Positions 1-9,328 of a DNA stretch of 64,000 bases are shown here, piece after piece. The notes under the pieces were generated by a model. It searched no databases. It had not been told where the DNA came from and saw only the letters and a list, made by a program, of their open reading frames with translations. The stretch covers positions 558,001 through 622,000 of the forward strand of contig NZ_FTNM01000001.1 in the NCBI RefSeq assembly GCF_900156415.1, read 5' to 3'. Source of the DNA: Pontibacter lucknowensis. Its GTDB lineage: Bacteria > Bacteroidota > Bacteroidia > Cytophagales > Hymenobacteraceae. A program made the translations under genes and the position numbers. Every line of letters begins with the position of its first letter. Positions within the stretch are counted from its first letter, which is position 1.

Positions 1-765
1 TTCATGCTTTCGTTGGTCATGCTGTTCTCCGGCTGCGACGACTATGACGATAAAACTTCACCTTTGGCTAACCAGACTATACATGGCAAGACCATACATG
101 TAGGAGAAGGTACTGCTTACAGTTGGGCCACGTTTGATGAAGCCGGTAATCCCGCTGCTGTAGGTGTACGCTTCTCGGAACAAGCCGTTAATACGCTCCC
201 TCAACAAGACAACTCCGAAGGACACGGGCACATGATCTATTACGAGATGGAGCTGCCGCAAGAGATCATGCAGCAGACACCTTTCAAGCATATCGTGATG
301 GATTGGAACCCGATGGGGCACCCGCCTGCCTTGTACGAACTGCCTCACTTCGATGCGCATTTTTACATGATCTCGTCGGCAGAGCGCAAGGCAATCGGCG
401 ACGAAGTGAGCGATCCTAAACTAATGATAGAACCTGCTCCACGCTACCTGCCAGCAGACTATATTGATGTGCAGGTGAACGTACCGCAAATGGGCAAGCA
501 CTGGGTAGACCGGCATAGCCCTGAGTTGAATGGCGAGAAGTTTACCCAGACCATGATCTATGGCTCTTATGATGGCCGCGTCATCTTTTTTGAGCCGATG
601 TACACGGTGGAGTACCTGCAGTCGAAGCCTGATGATACTTTTGATCTGAAGCAGCCGGAAGAGTTTCAGCAAAAAGGCCTCTACTACCCTACCCGCTACG
701 GCTTCTATTATGATGCAGATAAGAAGGAATATGTGATCTGGCTAGATAACATGCAGCTGAAATAA
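1..765 (+). CDS. Putative lipoprotein, TTHB210/DUF5602-like (5' partial)
   Basis: The frame is open from the left edge and ends with TAA. The first ATG, at position 4, leaves only nine residues before a lipobox (LFSGC), which is too short for a lipoprotein signal peptide, so the true start probably lies outside the window. The mature protein of about 240 residues begins with an acidic stretch (CDDYDD) and carries a histidine-rich region (GHGHMIYYEMELP, MGHPP, HFDAHFYMI). That pattern recalls the TTHB210-like/DUF5602 family of extracytoplasmic proteins; the assignment is from memory of the family and is tentative. No enzymatic function can be claimed. It converges on the TPR gene, with a long hairpin between them. 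Confidence 0.7.
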   Translation, partial: FMLSLVMLFSGCDDYDDKTSPLANQTIHGKTIHVGEGTAYSWATFDEAGNPAAVGVRFSEQAVNTLPQQDNSEGHGHMIYYEMELPQEIMQQTPFKHIVMDWNPMGHPPALYELPHFDAHFYMISSAERKAIGDEVSDPKLMIEPAPRYLPADYIDVQVNVPQMGKHWVDRHSPELNGEKFTQTMIYGSYDGRVIFFEPMYTVEYLQSKPDDTFDLKQPEEFQQKGLYYPTRYGFYYDADKKEYVIWLDNMQLK

Positions 766-771
766 GATGCT

Positions 772-834
772 ATACCTACTTATAAACGAAAAAGCCTACT
801 GTTCAAGCAGGCTTTTTCGTTTATAAGTAGGTAT
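772..834. terminator. Bidirectional terminator, perfect 26-bp stem
   Basis: Arms 772-797 and 809-834 are perfect reverse complements around an 11-base loop. The stem has an A-run on one side and a T-run on the other, so it can end transcription from both convergent neighbours. The arm contains TTATAAAC, also found in the hairpin at 55499-55550, and its base contains part of the GGTATA motif. Confidence 0.85.
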
Positions 835-866
835 TCTTCAGCTATATCCCAGTGCTTGTAAGAAGC

Positions 867-3254
867 TTAACCCTTCGCCAGTTTCTTGCGCTCCTTTTCG
901 TAGGCCTTGCCCAGATGCTTCAGTTTCTTGTCACCTTGTGTATAACTCGCGGCCATCACCTTGGCCGTTTCAGTCTGACCGCTGGTTACGTCTTTTATAG
1001 CTAACTGTATACCTAGCTGTTGCTGTGTTTTCTTGGTCTTGCCTTTAGAATAACCCCTATCGAGCAGGTCAGTGAGCAATTGCAGAGCCGCTTTCTCTTG
1101 TCGGATGCCCGTGAAATGATCTACCACAGTAGCAGTAAAGGCCAACTTGCTTTGTCCCTGTGCAAAGTTATAGAGTGAAATGTGATCCAGCCCAAAGCGA
1201 GCGATTGACTTGCTCAGGTAGTGCTGCTCAGCATCGTTGTAGCGTTTTATCGCATCGGTATAGCGACCAGTCGCTACCATACGGTTAGCTTCTTCGAGCA
1301 TGCGCTGGTAAGCTGCGGCATCGGCAATGGTGGACTGACCGTCTTCTGCCGTGAACGTGGCAATGGTGCAAGTTGCTTTTGATGCCGCTGCATTGAGGGC
1401 GGCTTGATAAGCCTGGTCGGCGGCGATGAATTTTTTCTCCTTCACAAGAGACTGCGCAGCGGCATAATGACGGTCGTAGTCAGCCTGCACGTTCAGGCAC
1501 TCCTGCGTGAAAATGCGGTCGCGTAGCTCGATGTACTTGGCCTGCACCTCAGTGTCACGTTCCAGGGCATAGCGACTGCGCATATTTTCAGCTGAGCTGG
1601 CTACTGCTCTGGCATCACTCAACCGGTTGCTCATGGCCAGGGTATAGCCATCAGCCAGCTGACTCAGCAGCACCGGCTTGGCTGCCTGCTGCAGCAAGTT
1701 GCTTAGTTCACGTACCGGCTGAAAGGTATAGCCCTGCTCCAACGTCATAGCCGACTCAAACTGCTCCAGTGCATAGCGGTAGTCTTTCGCCTTCATGGCC
1801 TGACGACCTTTGTCGATATGCTGCACATAATACTGGTATTTCACCTGTCCCTGCAGTTCAGCCGCCTCAGTGGCATCGTGCAGCAGGTAGTCGTACTGGC
1901 GCTGGAAGGTATAGGCATCGTCGGCCATCTGCTCAGCCTGTGCCAGGTCACCACGGCTCAAAGAACGTTTGCCCTCCTCTACCATGCTGCGATAATAGCC
2001 ATACACGGCTCGGCCTTCACCGTCATTCAGTGCAGGCATGTTGCAACGTAATCCGCCCAGGGTGCTGCACAAGTTGCGGGCATCGGCGTAGGCGGCTACG
2101 GCACTGCGGTAATCACCACGGCTGTTGTGCGCATGGCCTTCTGCCATAAATGTGCTGTAGATGTCGTGCGCTAGTCCCAAAGCCATCTGCTGGGTTTCAG
2201 GGTCTACACGCATCTGGGTGAGGATGTCACGGGTACGGCCGGCCGCTTCGTGCACCTTGCCACTCATAAAATCCAGTCGGGCCAGTTGCAGGTGCGCAGG
2301 CGCAAAGCGCGGGTTCACCTCCAGTGATTTCACAAAATAGGTGCTGGCAGCAGCCAGGTTATTGCGCGCCATCAGGCTGATGCCTCGGTTATAGAACTGC
2401 TGATCAAGTGTAGCCAGGGTATGGTTCACCGCTTTGCGACGTTCTTTCAGCAACTGGTTCAGCTGGTTCGACTTGGCTACATAGCGCTGCGGGTCATACT
2501 GGTTCAGGCTTAGCTTGTCAGAGAAACGCTTGTCCTGCAGCTTCTGCAGCATTTCTTCCATCTCGCGTAGGCGCTGGTCCTGTTGCTTGATGCGGTCCAC
2601 GTCGTCATGCTTGATCAGGACCACGTCCTGCAGCATCTTGTTCAGGGTGGTGTCGGCGGCATAGTAGTCTTTGATCAGGCTGATACGCTCTTCCAGTTCC
2701 TGCACATCGGCGTGGGTATACACCAGCTCCAGTCCTTCCACTTTTAAGGTATAGCCCTGGCTGTTGGCGGTATCAGGCACGGTTGTCTCCAGCGCCACGA
2801 TGCCGTTCGGCTTCAGGTTCAGGGCAGGCAGGCTATAGCGCTTCACTTCTTTCTGCTGACTGTTGAGCAAGCGCACCGTCATTTTGGTCTGCTCCGGCAA
2901 GAGCACGCTGCCCAGGTCGAAGCCACGGTAATGTACATCGCCGCTCACGCCAATTTGCTGCAGTTGCACCTTGATCTGCAATTGATCACCGGCTTTGGCA
3001 ATACGGGCCTGCTGTTCTAATCTTACTACAAACTCAGGCTTACGGCTTGGGCGCCCGCCGGATTTGCTAGTAGTCGTACCTCCCTCGGTTAGCAGCTGTA
3101 TGATCTTGTTGCTGTTTACCTGACTGCTGTTGCCGGCTGCTTCCTGCTTGATCAGGAAGGAAACAGGTATAGCTTCGTTAAACGCGAGTCGGCTCTGTGC
3201 CTGTACAGCAACAGCCACTGTGAGTATCCAGATCAGAAGTAATGCTCTTTTCAT
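867..3254 (-). CDS. Secreted TPR-like repeat protein
   Basis: A 795-residue protein with a clear signal peptide (hydrophobic residues 4-17, cleavage likely after AQA near residue 19). Residues about 60-185 look like a beta-rich domain. Residues about 220-280 are strongly charged and probably coiled coil. From about 285 onward there are repeated helical hairpins with TPR-like spacing (for example NNLAAASTYFVKSLEVNP). The C-terminus is very basic (KERKKLAKG). No catalytic motif is visible. The family is not recognised; a periplasmic scaffold or protein-interaction role is inference. It ends at the shared terminator with the upstream lipoprotein gene. Confidence 0.75.
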   Translation of the reverse strand: MKRALLLIWILTVAVAVQAQSRLAFNEAIPVSFLIKQEAAGNSSQVNSNKIIQLLTEGGTTTSKSGGRPSRKPEFVVRLEQQARIAKAGDQLQIKVQLQQIGVSGDVHYRGFDLGSVLLPEQTKMTVRLLNSQQKEVKRYSLPALNLKPNGIVALETTVPDTANSQGYTLKVEGLELVYTHADVQELEERISLIKDYYAADTTLNKMLQDVVLIKHDDVDRIKQQDQRLREMEEMLQKLQDKRFSDKLSLNQYDPQRYVAKSNQLNQLLKERRKAVNHTLATLDQQFYNRGISLMARNNLAAASTYFVKSLEVNPRFAPAHLQLARLDFMSGKVHEAAGRTRDILTQMRVDPETQQMALGLAHDIYSTFMAEGHAHNSRGDYRSAVAAYADARNLCSTLGGLRCNMPALNDGEGRAVYGYYRSMVEEGKRSLSRGDLAQAEQMADDAYTFQRQYDYLLHDATEAAELQGQVKYQYYVQHIDKGRQAMKAKDYRYALEQFESAMTLEQGYTFQPVRELSNLLQQAAKPVLLSQLADGYTLAMSNRLSDARAVASSAENMRSRYALERDTEVQAKYIELRDRIFTQECLNVQADYDRHYAAAQSLVKEKKFIAADQAYQAALNAAASKATCTIATFTAEDGQSTIADAAAYQRMLEEANRMVATGRYTDAIKRYNDAEQHYLSKSIARFGLDHISLYNFAQGQSKLAFTATVVDHFTGIRQEKAALQLLTDLLDRGYSKGKTKKTQQQLGIQLAIKDVTSGQTETAKVMAASYTQGDKKLKHLGKAYEKERKKLAKG

Positions 3255-3443
3255 AGTTTTATCGTTTTAGCCTGACTTCGCCAAGTCAAAATCCATTCCA
3301 CTTTTCTACTAAACTCCGAAAGTATAGAAAAAAGGGTATATAAATGATGTTCAAAGGTATAAATTCCGTGAAGGACAATCGCTTGAGGAATTGCGAGGCA
3401 TTGGCCTGATATTTTTTTAATTTGCGGCACTAACAAGATTGCT

Positions 3444-4511
3444 ATGTATCCATACCGACACCTCTTTGACTTCACCCGCGAGATTTTCCTGAACATTGGT
3501 TGCTCTCTGGAAGATGCCCAGCTAGCCACCCAGGTATTGCTGGAAGCCGACCTGCGCGGCGTTGACTCCCACGGCGTGGCCCGACTGAGTGGCTACATCC
3601 GCCTCTGGGAAGCCGGCCGCATCAACCCGAAGCCTAATATCACCATAGCCCACGAAACGCCCAGCACAGCCACGGTAGACGGCGACGGCGGACTTGGACT
3701 GGTGGTAGCGCCACGAGCCATGGAAATTGCCATGAAAAAAGCCGAGAACGTAGGTTCGGGCTGGGTATCGGTGCGCAACTCCAACCACTTCGGTATAGCC
3801 GGTTACCATGCCATGCAGGCCCTGCAGCGCGACATGATAGGCATGGCCATGACCAATGCCAGCCCGCTGGTAGCACCAACGCACTCAACGCAGCGTATGC
3901 TCGGCACTAACCCGATTGCAGTAGCCGTGCCAGCCAATGAGCAACCTCCTTTTGTAGCCGACCTCGCCACCACTACTGCCGCCAACGGCAAGCTGGAAAT
4001 ACTGCAGCGCAAGCAAAAGCAAACGCCAAGCGGCTGGGTACAGACGGCTACCGGATTGGGCTCTACCAACCCTTTTGAAGTACAAGCTGGTGGTGCACTG
4101 CTCCCGTTGGGCAGCACCAAAAACCGCGGCAGTCACAAAGGCTATGCGCTCGGCTCTATCGTCGATATTTTCTCAGGTGTGCTGTCGGGTGCCAACTATG
4201 GCCCGTGGGTACCGCCTTTCGTAAGCTTCCTCGCTCCTCCCGCCGACCCGGTGGGCCAAGGTATAGGGCACTTCCTCGGCGCTATGCGCATAGACGCCTT
4301 CCGTCCTGCTGACGAGTTCAAGCACCATATGGATAACTGGATCAACGCTTTCCGTAACGCTCAGGTAAAACGTGGCGAAAAAGCCGTGCTTATACCGGGT
4401 GACCCGGAGCGCATCATGACAGCCAAACGCCTGCAGAAAGGCATACCGCTGTTGCCGCCAGTAGAGAAAGACCTGACAGAGGTAGGCAAGAAGTTCGGCA
4501 TAAAATTCTAA
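3444..4511 (+). CDS. Ldh/Mdh family NAD(P)-dependent oxidoreductase
   Basis: A 355-residue member of the Ldh_2 family (PF02615), which includes L-malate, L-sulfolactate, delta-1-pyrroline-2-carboxylate and ureidoglycolate dehydrogenases and is unrelated to the classical Rossmann Ldh/Mdh. Diagnostic motifs are DSHGVARLSGY (about residues 37-47), NSNHFGIAGYHA, and the GTNPIAVAVP segment with a following MA/DLATT region. The glycine-rich GSHKGYALG segment is also present. The substrate cannot be decided from sequence. The next gene starts three bases after its stop, so the two are probably co-transcribed. The intergenic region upstream (3255-3443) is shared with the divergent TPR gene and has a near-consensus TAATTTG element about 25 bases before the ATG. 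Confidence 0.85.
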   Translation: MYPYRHLFDFTREIFLNIGCSLEDAQLATQVLLEADLRGVDSHGVARLSGYIRLWEAGRINPKPNITIAHETPSTATVDGDGGLGLVVAPRAMEIAMKKAENVGSGWVSVRNSNHFGIAGYHAMQALQRDMIGMAMTNASPLVAPTHSTQRMLGTNPIAVAVPANEQPPFVADLATTTAANGKLEILQRKQKQTPSGWVQTATGLGSTNPFEVQAGGALLPLGSTKNRGSHKGYALGSIVDIFSGVLSGANYGPWVPPFVSFLAPPADPVGQGIGHFLGAMRIDAFRPADEFKHHMDNWINAFRNAQVKRGEKAVLIPGDPERIMTAKRLQKGIPLLPPVEKDLTEVGKKFGIKF

Positions 4512-4514
4512 GTC

Positions 4515-4856
4515 ATGGCAACGGACAAAGGTATAGCCCTGTTTAGGCTATTAGGCTTAGGCTCCACAAGGCGCAGTATCCTGATGCTCGTGTTGTCCTG
4601 GATTCTGAATGTAGCCTGGCTCGGGTTCAACTATTTCTGGCGGCTTGTTCCGGAATCAGTGCTGATCGCTATACCTGTGCTGCTGTTATTATATGGATTA
4701 CTTGCCCTGGTCGCCTACATATACTGGGGCATTAAAGGCGTACGCGAACAGGACGAACCATATGCCAGTATCATGGTTGGGGCGATCGTCGCGATCACGC
4801 TGCTATACCTGAACTATACCTTACTCGACGCACTGCTTTCGCTTAGTCAGTCATAA
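4515..4856 (+). CDS. Small membrane protein, three TM segments
   Basis: A 113-residue hydrophobic protein with three predicted membrane helices at roughly residues 20-42, 46-70 and 85-110. The loop between the second and third is short and charged (KGVREQDEPY). The family is not recognised. It starts three bases after the oxidoreductase stop codon, so it is very likely translated from the same message. A role alongside that enzyme is only suggested by position. Confidence 0.7.
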   Translation: MATDKGIALFRLLGLGSTRRSILMLVLSWILNVAWLGFNYFWRLVPESVLIAIPVLLLLYGLLALVAYIYWGIKGVREQDEPYASIMVGAIVAITLLYLNYTLLDALLSLSQS

Positions 4857-4862
4857 AAAAGC

Positions 4863-4891
4863 GAAGAGCTGGCCATCACGGTCAGCTCTTC
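4863..4891. terminator. Terminator between convergent genes
   Basis: GAAGAGCTG (4863-4871) pairs with CAGCTCTTC (4883-4891). A-rich sequence lies before it and CTTGTTTT after it, so it can serve the plus-strand membrane protein and the minus-strand Hsp70 gene. Confidence 0.7.
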
Positions 4892-4921
4892 TTGTTTTAT
4901 GGTATAGGGAACAGGTATAGC

Positions 4922-6781
4922 CTACTCTATCTTCTTGCCTGCCATCGCCTGCTTGATGGAGATCTGCATCACGCGTTCTGCGAACGGACTTGTCTGCTCT
5001 TCCAGTGTATCTACAGCTTTCAGAATCTGATCTTTGTCACCGCTTGGCAGCACGTCGCGCAGTTTCTGCAAATTCTCTTGCGTCAGTTTAATTTCCTCTT
5101 CTGTCAGGTGCTGGCTGTTCTTCTCCAGGAAGCGCTCCACCTGGTACAGCATCTGCTCAGCTGTGGTGCGTGCTTCGATCACCATACGAGCCGACACGTC
5201 CTCACGGGCATGCGTGATAGAGTCCATCAGCATCTGCTCCACCTGCGAGTCTGTCAGTCCGTACTGCGGCTTCACCTCTACCTCCTGCCGCACACCCGAG
5301 CGCAACTCGATCGCCTCCACTTTCAGGATGCCGTCGGCGTTTAGAATAAAGTTTACGTCCACTTTCGGGAAGCCGGCAGGCATGGCCGGTATACCTTTCA
5401 GATCAAACTCAGCTAGCTTGCGATTCTCCTTCACCAGATCACGCTCGCCCTGGTACACCGAGATTTTCATATTCACCTGCCCGTCAATGGAAGTGGTATA
5501 CTGACGGCCGGCTTTGGTCGGAATCTTGGAATTGCGGGGAATGATCGAGTCCATCAGTCCGCCCATGGTTTCTATACCTAGTGTGAGCGGCGTCACGTCC
5601 AGCAGCAGGATGTCTTTGCGATTACCTGACAGGATATCGGCTTGAATGGCAGCACCGAGGGCTACCACTTCATCTGGGTTAAGCGTATTATTAGCAGGCT
5701 TTCCGAAGAACTCCGACACCGTTTCGTATACCATCGGCACGCGGGTAGAGCCACCTACCATGATCACGGCATCGATTTGCTCCGGCTCCAGCTTGGCATC
5801 GCCCATCGCCTGTCGGCAGCTGTCAATTGTCTTGGCCACGATCGGGGCAATCAGCTCCTCAAACTTGTGGCGTGTAATACCGCATTCAATATCATTTACC
5901 TTGCTGGTATAGATCTGCTGCTGGCTCAAGGCCTTCTTGGCCTCCTCTGCCTTCAAGCGCAGTTCCTGCTGCAGGTTCTTGTCCTCGTTCAGCGTATCAG
6001 CCACTAATTGATTTTCCTGGATCCAGTAATTGATGATGGCCCGGTCCATGTCATCGCCGCCCAGGTAGGTGTCGCCGTGGGTAGAGAGCACTTCAAATAT
6101 ACCCTGGTGCAGGCTCAGAATAGAGATATCGAAGGTACCACCGCCCAGGTCATACACAGCGATCGTCTTCTCTTCTGAAGGATCTATACCTATACCGTAG
6201 GCCAGTGAGGCAGCAGTCGGCTCGTTCACGATGCGCAGCACTTCCAGTCCTGCCAATTTGCCGGCATCGCGTGTAGCCTGGCGCTGTGAGTCGTTGAAGT
6301 AAGCCGGCACTGTGATCACGGCTCTGTTCACAGGCGTTTTCAAAGCATGCTCGGCACGCTCACGCAACTCTTTCAATATCTCTGCGGATAACTCAATTGG
6401 GGAATAGAACTTATCCCCTACTCTGATCTTCACCAGTCCTTCGCTATCATCATCGATGATCTTATAGCCGAAATAGTCTTTGTGCTCTCCCAGGTCTTTG
6501 TAAGACTTGCCCAGCAGGCGCTTCACAGAATAAATGGTATTTGCCGGATCGGTGGTGAGGTATTCTTTTGCCTCGTTGCCCACAATTGTCTCGCCGTTCT
6601 TGGTGAAGTGCACCACAGAAGGCACAATGGTACCGCGACCGAGGTCGTTTATAGCTACCGGCTTTTTGGTTTCGGGATGTATATAGGCTACCAGGCTGTT
6701 GGTAGTCCCAAGATCTATACCTACGATCACCTCTTCCTGCTGAAGGGCTCCCGTAGAAAGGTTTATCGCAACTTTTGCCAT
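4922..6781 (-). CDS. hscA: HscA-like Hsp70 chaperone
   Basis: A 619-residue Hsp70. The nucleotide-binding domain carries GIDLGTTNS near residue 21, VITVPAYFNDSQRQATRDA, the YDLGGGTFD phosphate-2 loop and the MVGGSTRVP adenosine motif, followed by a substrate-binding domain and helical lid. The sequence around the first phosphate loop (SLVAY, PSVVHF, ANTIYSVKRLLGKS) resembles HscA, the iron-sulfur scaffold chaperone, more than DnaK. The C-terminus (AGKKIE) lacks the acidic EEVD-like tail and glycine-rich run usual in DnaK. The start was set at 6781 (MAKVAINL); an upstream in-frame TTG adds 17 unlikely residues. No iscS, iscU, hscB or fdx gene is adjacent, so the HscA call rests on sequence only; a second DnaK is the alternative. 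Confidence 0.8.
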   Translation of the reverse strand: MAKVAINLSTGALQQEEVIVGIDLGTTNSLVAYIHPETKKPVAINDLGRGTIVPSVVHFTKNGETIVGNEAKEYLTTDPANTIYSVKRLLGKSYKDLGEHKDYFGYKIIDDDSEGLVKIRVGDKFYSPIELSAEILKELRERAEHALKTPVNRAVITVPAYFNDSQRQATRDAGKLAGLEVLRIVNEPTAASLAYGIGIDPSEEKTIAVYDLGGGTFDISILSLHQGIFEVLSTHGDTYLGGDDMDRAIINYWIQENQLVADTLNEDKNLQQELRLKAEEAKKALSQQQIYTSKVNDIECGITRHKFEELIAPIVAKTIDSCRQAMGDAKLEPEQIDAVIMVGGSTRVPMVYETVSEFFGKPANNTLNPDEVVALGAAIQADILSGNRKDILLLDVTPLTLGIETMGGLMDSIIPRNSKIPTKAGRQYTTSIDGQVNMKISVYQGERDLVKENRKLAEFDLKGIPAMPAGFPKVDVNFILNADGILKVEAIELRSGVRQEVEVKPQYGLTDSQVEQMLMDSITHAREDVSARMVIEARTTAEQMLYQVERFLEKNSQHLTEEEIKLTQENLQKLRDVLPSGDKDQILKAVDTLEEQTSPFAERVMQISIKQAMAGKKIE

Positions 6782-6829
6782 GTTCTTATACTTTGGTGAG
6801 GCCACCCTATACCTGAGCAGCGCTATACG

Positions 6830-6837
6830 CAAAGTTA
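6830..6837 (-). promoter_or_regulatory. Candidate -7 element of the Hsp70 gene
   Basis: The minus strand reads TAACTTTG, matching the Bacteroidota -7 consensus TAnnTTTG, about 50 bases before the ATG at 6781. No clear TTG was found at the -33 spacing, so the call is moderate. Confidence 0.5.
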
Positions 6838-6892
6838 CGAAAAAATAAGGGGCTATGTGGGGATGGCCCCGGTTTATACCTGATACAGGGGC

Positions 6893-7459
6893 TTATACCT
6901 TTAATATAGCCAACGAAACAGGGTAAGGATTTTGTGTAGCATCTTTGCTAACCAGCCAGCAAACTCTAATCACATGAAGTGCATTCAGGAAGTATAGCAC
7001 CAGATAGGCGCAAAACACATACCACGAACCAGGATAATGCATGATCTTCATACAGGCAAAAAGCATAACCAGTGGATAAGTAACCAAAGACCAGGTGATC
7101 TGGAAGTTTAGCAGACTTATACCTTGCTCGTGCACATGGAGCACTTTCTTTTTCTGTGTTATCCAGATGATCAGTGGAAAAACAAGATTCCCCAGCGGCA
7201 TTAACAGATAAGATAGTACCGAAAGATGCATCAGCAATAACACGCCTTTATCTGGTTCCTTGCCATAGTCATACACTTCCTCTACGTCTACGTCCAGTGC
7301 CTGACAGATAGATTTTAAGGTATAGCCCCGCGGCTCTGTCTCCCCTTTCTCTATACGTTGCAGCGTCCGTAAGCTTATATCTGCCATTCCCGATAGCTCC
7401 TCCTGGCTCAGGCCTTTTCGCTTTCGTATTTCGATAATCTTGTTTCCTAATTGCTTCAT
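6893..7459 (-). CDS. XRE-family regulator with DUF4870-like membrane domain
   Basis: A 188-residue protein from the ATG at 7459; the upstream in-frame start at 7483 is TTG and is not favoured. Residues 1-60 form an HTH_3/XRE domain (IRKRKGLSQEELS, ISLRTLQRIEKGETEPR), a Cro/C1-like DNA-binding fold. The remainder contains about four membrane segments with the LSYLLMPLGNLVFPLIIW pattern typical of DUF4870-like proteins. A membrane-tethered transcription regulator is the natural reading; the signal and targets are unknown. It stands alone between the Hsp70 and septum-protein genes. Confidence 0.75.
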   Translation of the reverse strand: MKQLGNKIIEIRKRKGLSQEELSGMADISLRTLQRIEKGETEPRGYTLKSICQALDVDVEEVYDYGKEPDKGVLLLMHLSVLSYLLMPLGNLVFPLIIWITQKKKVLHVHEQGISLLNFQITWSLVTYPLVMLFACMKIMHYPGSWYVFCAYLVLYFLNALHVIRVCWLVSKDATQNPYPVSLAILKV

Positions 7460-7573
7460 CGATTCTACAGATTTGTTTCTCAATACTACATCAAAAGTAT
7501 CATCCGAGCTGCCGGTGTTTCTATGTCATTCCTACGACATTCATGACTTTTAGGCTCCTAAGGTCTATAAATG

Positions 7574-7603
7574 CAGAAAGCTGTTCGTTAAAACAGCTTT
7601 CTG
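7574..7603 (-). terminator. Terminator of the DivIC-like gene
   Basis: A perfect 12-base stem, CAGAAAGCTGTT (7574-7585) with AACAGCTTTCTG (7592-7603), with a six-base loop. It lies 25 bases past the stop codon of the minus-strand gene. Confidence 0.75.
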
Positions 7604-7628
7604 ACCATCCATCATCGGATCTGTATTC

Positions 7629-7928
7629 TCACTCCTCTTTTTTCGGCACAACTATAAATACATCCTCTCCCGGACGCTTCATCAGGTATTTCTCCCTTGC
7701 AAACTTCTCAAGCAGTTCCGGATTACCCATCAGTTCCTCACGGTCCTGCTGTACCTCGGCCATTTTTTCCAGGTAGTACTCTTTGTCTTTTTCTTTATCG
7801 CGCAACTCCCTGCTCATGCGGTACTGTGTAATAAAGTCGTTGGAATCAAAGAAAAGCATCCATACCAGGAAGAGCATACCTGTAATGAAATAAAAACTGC
7901 GAACAAACTTAGGTATACGTTGAAGCAT
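7629..7928 (-). CDS. Septum formation initiator (FtsB/DivIC-like)
   Basis: A 99-residue bitopic protein: a short basic N-terminus, one membrane helix at about residues 10-27 (FYFITGMLFLVWMLFF), a coiled-coil stretch (about 38-65) and the conserved PELLEKFAREKYLMKRPGEDVFIV C-terminal segment of the DivIC/FtsB family. In well-studied bacteria these proteins join FtsL and FtsQ/DivIB to activate septal cell-wall synthesis. Placement downstream of eno is common in this and other phyla (ftsB follows eno in many Proteobacteria). Which of FtsB or DivIC it equals is not decidable here. Confidence 0.85.
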   Translation of the reverse strand: MLQRIPKFVRSFYFITGMLFLVWMLFFDSNDFITQYRMSRELRDKEKDKEYYLEKMAEVQQDREELMGNPELLEKFAREKYLMKRPGEDVFIVVPKKEE

Positions 7929-7966
7929 ATATAGGAAACTATAGATATTATTCTGAGGGCTTTACA

Positions 7967-7974
7967 CAAAAATA
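7967..7974 (-). promoter_or_regulatory. Candidate -7 element for the DivIC-like gene
   Basis: The minus strand reads TATTTTTG, which fits TAnnTTTG and overlaps the T-tract of the eno terminator. The -33 element is not evident. Confidence 0.35.
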
Positions 7975-8004
7975 AGGGTGTGAGTCATAAACCCACACCC
8001 TTAT
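7972..8004 (-). terminator. eno terminator
   Basis: ATAAGGGTGTG (7972-7982) pairs perfectly with CACACCCTTAT (7994-8004). On the minus strand a T-run follows the stem, 26 bases after the eno stop. Confidence 0.85.
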
Positions 8005-8029
8005 CGGTAAAATATTTTCTAGATGTTCT

Positions 8030-9328
<1,299 letters not shown>

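Noticed and set aside
1769-2149. 126-residue plus-strand frame
   Set aside because: Lies entirely within the TPR-like gene on the other strand and has Cys/His/Pro-rich shadow composition.
3522-4136. Several overlapping minus-strand frames of 63-120 residues
   Set aside because: Antisense shadows of the Ldh-family gene, with Arg/Pro/Ser-rich composition typical of GC-rich complementary strands.
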